Source: an uncultured Bacteroidota bacterium (GTDB lineage: Bacteria > Bacteroidota > Bacteroidia > Bacteroidales > F082). Taken from it: DNA of 45,414 nt. The notes beneath the pieces are model-generated. The model saw only the letters and a program-made list of their open reading frames with translations. It had not been told where the DNA came from and made no database searches. This document shows, piece after piece, positions 43,608-45,414 of this stretch. The translations under genes and the position numbers were made by a program. The DNA lies in the NCBI GenBank assembly GCA_900542475.1, contig UQNO01000016.1, positions 1 through 45,414 on the forward strand. The letters run 5' to 3'. The stretch's first letter is position 1; each line of letters opens with the position of its first letter.

Positions 43608-44696
43608 TTATTTCAATATTTCCGCAAGTTTCTCCTCAAGACTCTCGCCGCGAAGGTTTTTTGCAACCATCACACCGTTCTGGTCATACAAGAAGTTGCT
43701 TGGGATATATAGCACTACGTAGTCATTGGCGACTTCGCCTTTGGTGTCGCGCATCTGAATGTAAGGCAGAGCGTCTTCGCCGACAGCCTGGAGCCACATC
43801 GCCTCGTTTTTGTCGATGCTAACGCCTATGATTTCCAAACCTTTCTTGTTGTATTTCTCGTATGCCGCCTTGACCACCGGATTTTCATTTCTGCAAGGTC
43901 CGCACCACGACGCCCAGAAATCTACCATCGTGAGTTTGTTGTTTTTGATAAGCTCGGCGAGAGCAACATCTTCTCCATCAATTGTTTGCAAGGTAAAATC
44001 AATGAACGGCTGACCGACCTCCACACGTTTGTTCTGCTCGATAAAGGACTTGATATTTTTGCTGTAGGCAGATTCTTGTGTCAAGATTTCCGCCAACTCT
44101 TTCAGCTGGGCGAGCTCCAAGTCATATTTCATTTCATCGAGAACATAGTGAACCATATAGTTATCCGGAGTGTTTTTGATAAAATCGAGACGATAAGCAT
44201 GGTATTCGTCCCAAATCTTCTGCATTTTATCATTGATTTCCTCATATTCGAGTCTATCGCCTGTTTCGTAGGCTGCATATACCGCCTTTTCAAGAGAAGC
44301 GAAGCTTTCAAGATAAGGTGCGCAACCTTTTTGGTAATCGTTATAGGTGTTTTGCGTCGCAGAACCTGTTGCACTGATATACAAGTCGTTGTCAATATCG
44401 CCTGTCACATCGACATCTTGATTCTCCGGGAACAGCGTTTTGTGTTTCTGTGCATCTTTGAACACCAAGATGTAAACAGCCTGCGGGTCGTCGATGTCGG
44501 CTTTCAACACCGCTTTATTGCCTACGATGACAGCGGTGTCAACGGGTACAGACTTTTTACCGTCAAGATTTTTCACAAGATAAACATTTTGATTATCAGC
44601 ATTTTCAAGGTTGAGTGTCACCTTAAACTGATTTGATTTGTTGCAGCCGCATAGAATCGTCACGGCGGCGACAAGAGATAAGATTATTCTTTTCAT
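43608..44696 (-). CDS. TlpA-type thioredoxin-fold lipoprotein with DUF4369 domain
   Basis: A 362-residue lipoprotein (start at the second Met, MKRIILSLVAAVTILCGC; lipobox Cys18). The N-terminal half is DUF4369-like beta structure (about 25-130), followed by a helical linker and a C-terminal thioredoxin domain with the active site WCGPC (about 264-268). It acts in the periplasm or on the cell surface as a disulfide oxidoreductase. Family members of this shape are common in Bacteroidota. A -7 box at 44726-44733 drives it. It marks the end of the island on this side. Confidence 0.9.
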   Translation of the reverse strand: MKRIILSLVAAVTILCGCNKSNQFKVTLNLENADNQNVYLVKNLDGKKSVPVDTAVIVGNKAVLKADIDDPQAVYILVFKDAQKHKTLFPENQDVDVTGDIDNDLYISATGSATQNTYNDYQKGCAPYLESFASLEKAVYAAYETGDRLEYEEINDKMQKIWDEYHAYRLDFIKNTPDNYMVHYVLDEMKYDLELAQLKELAEILTQESAYSKNIKSFIEQNKRVEVGQPFIDFTLQTIDGEDVALAELIKNNKLTMVDFWASWCGPCRNENPVVKAAYEKYNKKGLEIIGVSIDKNEAMWLQAVGEDALPYIQMRDTKGEVANDYVVLYIPSNFLYDQNGVMVAKNLRGESLEEKLAEILK

Positions 44697-44725
44697 TTTT
44701 GTCAATTTTATGATAAATACAATTG

Positions 44726-44733
44726 CAAAAATA
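44726..44733 (-). promoter_or_regulatory. promoter -7 box (TATTTTTG) for the thioredoxin gene
   Basis: TATTTTTG fits TAnnTTTG, 30 bases before the ATG at 44696. Confidence 0.5.
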
Positions 44734-44844
44734 GCAAAAAAATCATAATACTATCATATAAATTTTTAAAACCGCTATCTGAACCACCTCGGCTGTGTCA
44801 GTTCCTCTTTCGGAGGCTCGGGCACGTCACGGCATGGAAGTTTA

Positions 44845-45414
44845 TTAATGATTCTCTTTCGCAATAGCAATTGCTTTTTTGAATTTCTCGGCCAAAAGCT
44901 TCTTATCGGGCAATTGTGTGAAATATTGTGCGACTTTGATTGGACTTTCTTTTTCCAACATCAGATATTCAACATGTTCGGTGTTACCTTCAGAGCATAG
45001 TATCAGCCCTATCGGCGATTCCTCCCACTCTTTTCGCTCGTTTTTGTTGAGATAACGCAGATAAAGCAACATTTGACCTTCATGCACAGGCTTGAATTTT
45101 CCAAGTTTCAAATCAATTGCCACAAGTCGTCTCAATTCGCGATGGTAGAACAACAAATCAAGGTAATAATCAATGGTATCAACTGTTATGCGCTTCTGGC
45201 GAGCCACAAAAGTAAAATCAGAACCGAGTTCATTAATAAATTTCTCAACTTGAGAAATTATCGCATTTTCCAAATCCTTTTCGGAAAAACTGTTCGGCAA
45301 ACCAAGCATATCGAGGAAATACTCGCTACGAAACACAAGGTCAGGCAACAACTTGTTTTTGTCTCTCGCCTTTTTCAACTCTTTCTTGATAACTTCTTCA
45401 GGCTTTCGGCTTAT
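44845..45414 (-). CDS. DUF1016 (YhcG-like) PD-(D/E)xK nuclease, 3' part
   Basis: The gene enters from the right edge: the frame is open to base 45414 with no true start, and the visible part is 189 codons. It is the C-terminal PD-(D/E)xK domain of DUF1016 proteins: YYLDLLFYHRELRRLVAIDL then KLGKFKPVHEGQMLLYLRYL, with Asp and the DLK of the nuclease core, then GLILCSEGNTEHVEYLML. YhcG-type proteins are linked to DNA-end processing and defence. A decayed relative lies at 37043-37338. Confidence 0.88.
   Translation of the reverse strand: MSRKPEEVIKKELKKARDKNKLLPDLVFRSEYFLDMLGLPNSFSEKDLENAIISQVEKFINELGSDFTFVARQKRITVDTIDYYLDLLFYHRELRRLVAIDLKLGKFKPVHEGQMLLYLRYLNKNERKEWEESPIGLILCSEGNTEHVEYLMLEKESPIKVAQYFTQLPDKKLLAEKFKKAIAIAKENH

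Noticed and set aside
1..45414. CRISPR array, rRNA or tRNA genes
   Set aside because: No regular spaced repeats and no recognisable tRNA or rRNA sequence were seen.

Overview
The window looks like a chromosomal piece of a Bacteroidales (Bacteroidota) genome. The signs are: many -7 boxes of the Bacteroidota type TAnnTTTG in front of genes, little Shine-Dalgarno sequence, a gingipain-type C25 peptidase with a type IX secretion (T9SS) sorting domain, fused ResB-CcsA, a DUF6266 gene, a DUF3987 remnant and a Bacteroides-type tyrosine integrase. I see no rRNA, tRNA or CRISPR array. The species cannot be told from the sequence.

Left part (1-25.4 kb) is core-like. A six-gene minus-strand operon (8394 down to 205) encodes a TolC-type outer-membrane channel, an HlyD-type adaptor, two ABC-2 permeases, an RND/MMPL exporter and a short-chain prenyl diphosphate synthase. 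A divergent AraC-family regulator faces it; a 17-bp direct repeat spaced 29-30 bp lies between them and is a likely operator. Then come pssA, the C25 peptidase, a polysaccharide-deacetylase-like gene overlapping a FemAB/GNAT-like gene, upp, an SNF-family sodium symporter, and a ComEA-like helix-hairpin-helix gene that carries a REP-like palindromic element in frame. A minus-strand cluster (25354 to 19034) of porin, imelysin lipoprotein, di-heme CxxCH lipoprotein and ResB-CcsA looks like a periplasmic iron/haem redox system with its own cytochrome c maturation protein.

Right part (25.6-43.2 kb) is a defence and mobile island, almost all on the minus strand, AT-richer and full of decayed genes. 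From upstream to downstream it has: a tyrosine integrase lacking its core-binding domain; a type II restriction-modification pair overlapping by 4 bp; a broken DUF3987 gene; an XRE regulator with an Mrr-type nuclease; a gutted DUF1016/YhcG gene; two overlapping DUF262 genes (one with a DUF1524 HNH domain) followed by an AlbA_2/HATPase gene interrupted by an in-frame TGA; a 766-residue membrane protein of no family I recognise; a promoter-led, pseudoknot-rich structured RNA; a tiny three-repeat protein; a third DUF262 gene; and a frameshifted DUF6266 gene.

The most novel element is the structured RNA at about 28583-28955 (minus strand), with at least five helices, an H-type pseudoknot and a long-range loop pairing, sitting in front of the three-repeat protein. 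The window ends with a TlpA-type thioredoxin lipoprotein and the 3' part of a DUF1016/YhcG nuclease gene that runs off the right edge.
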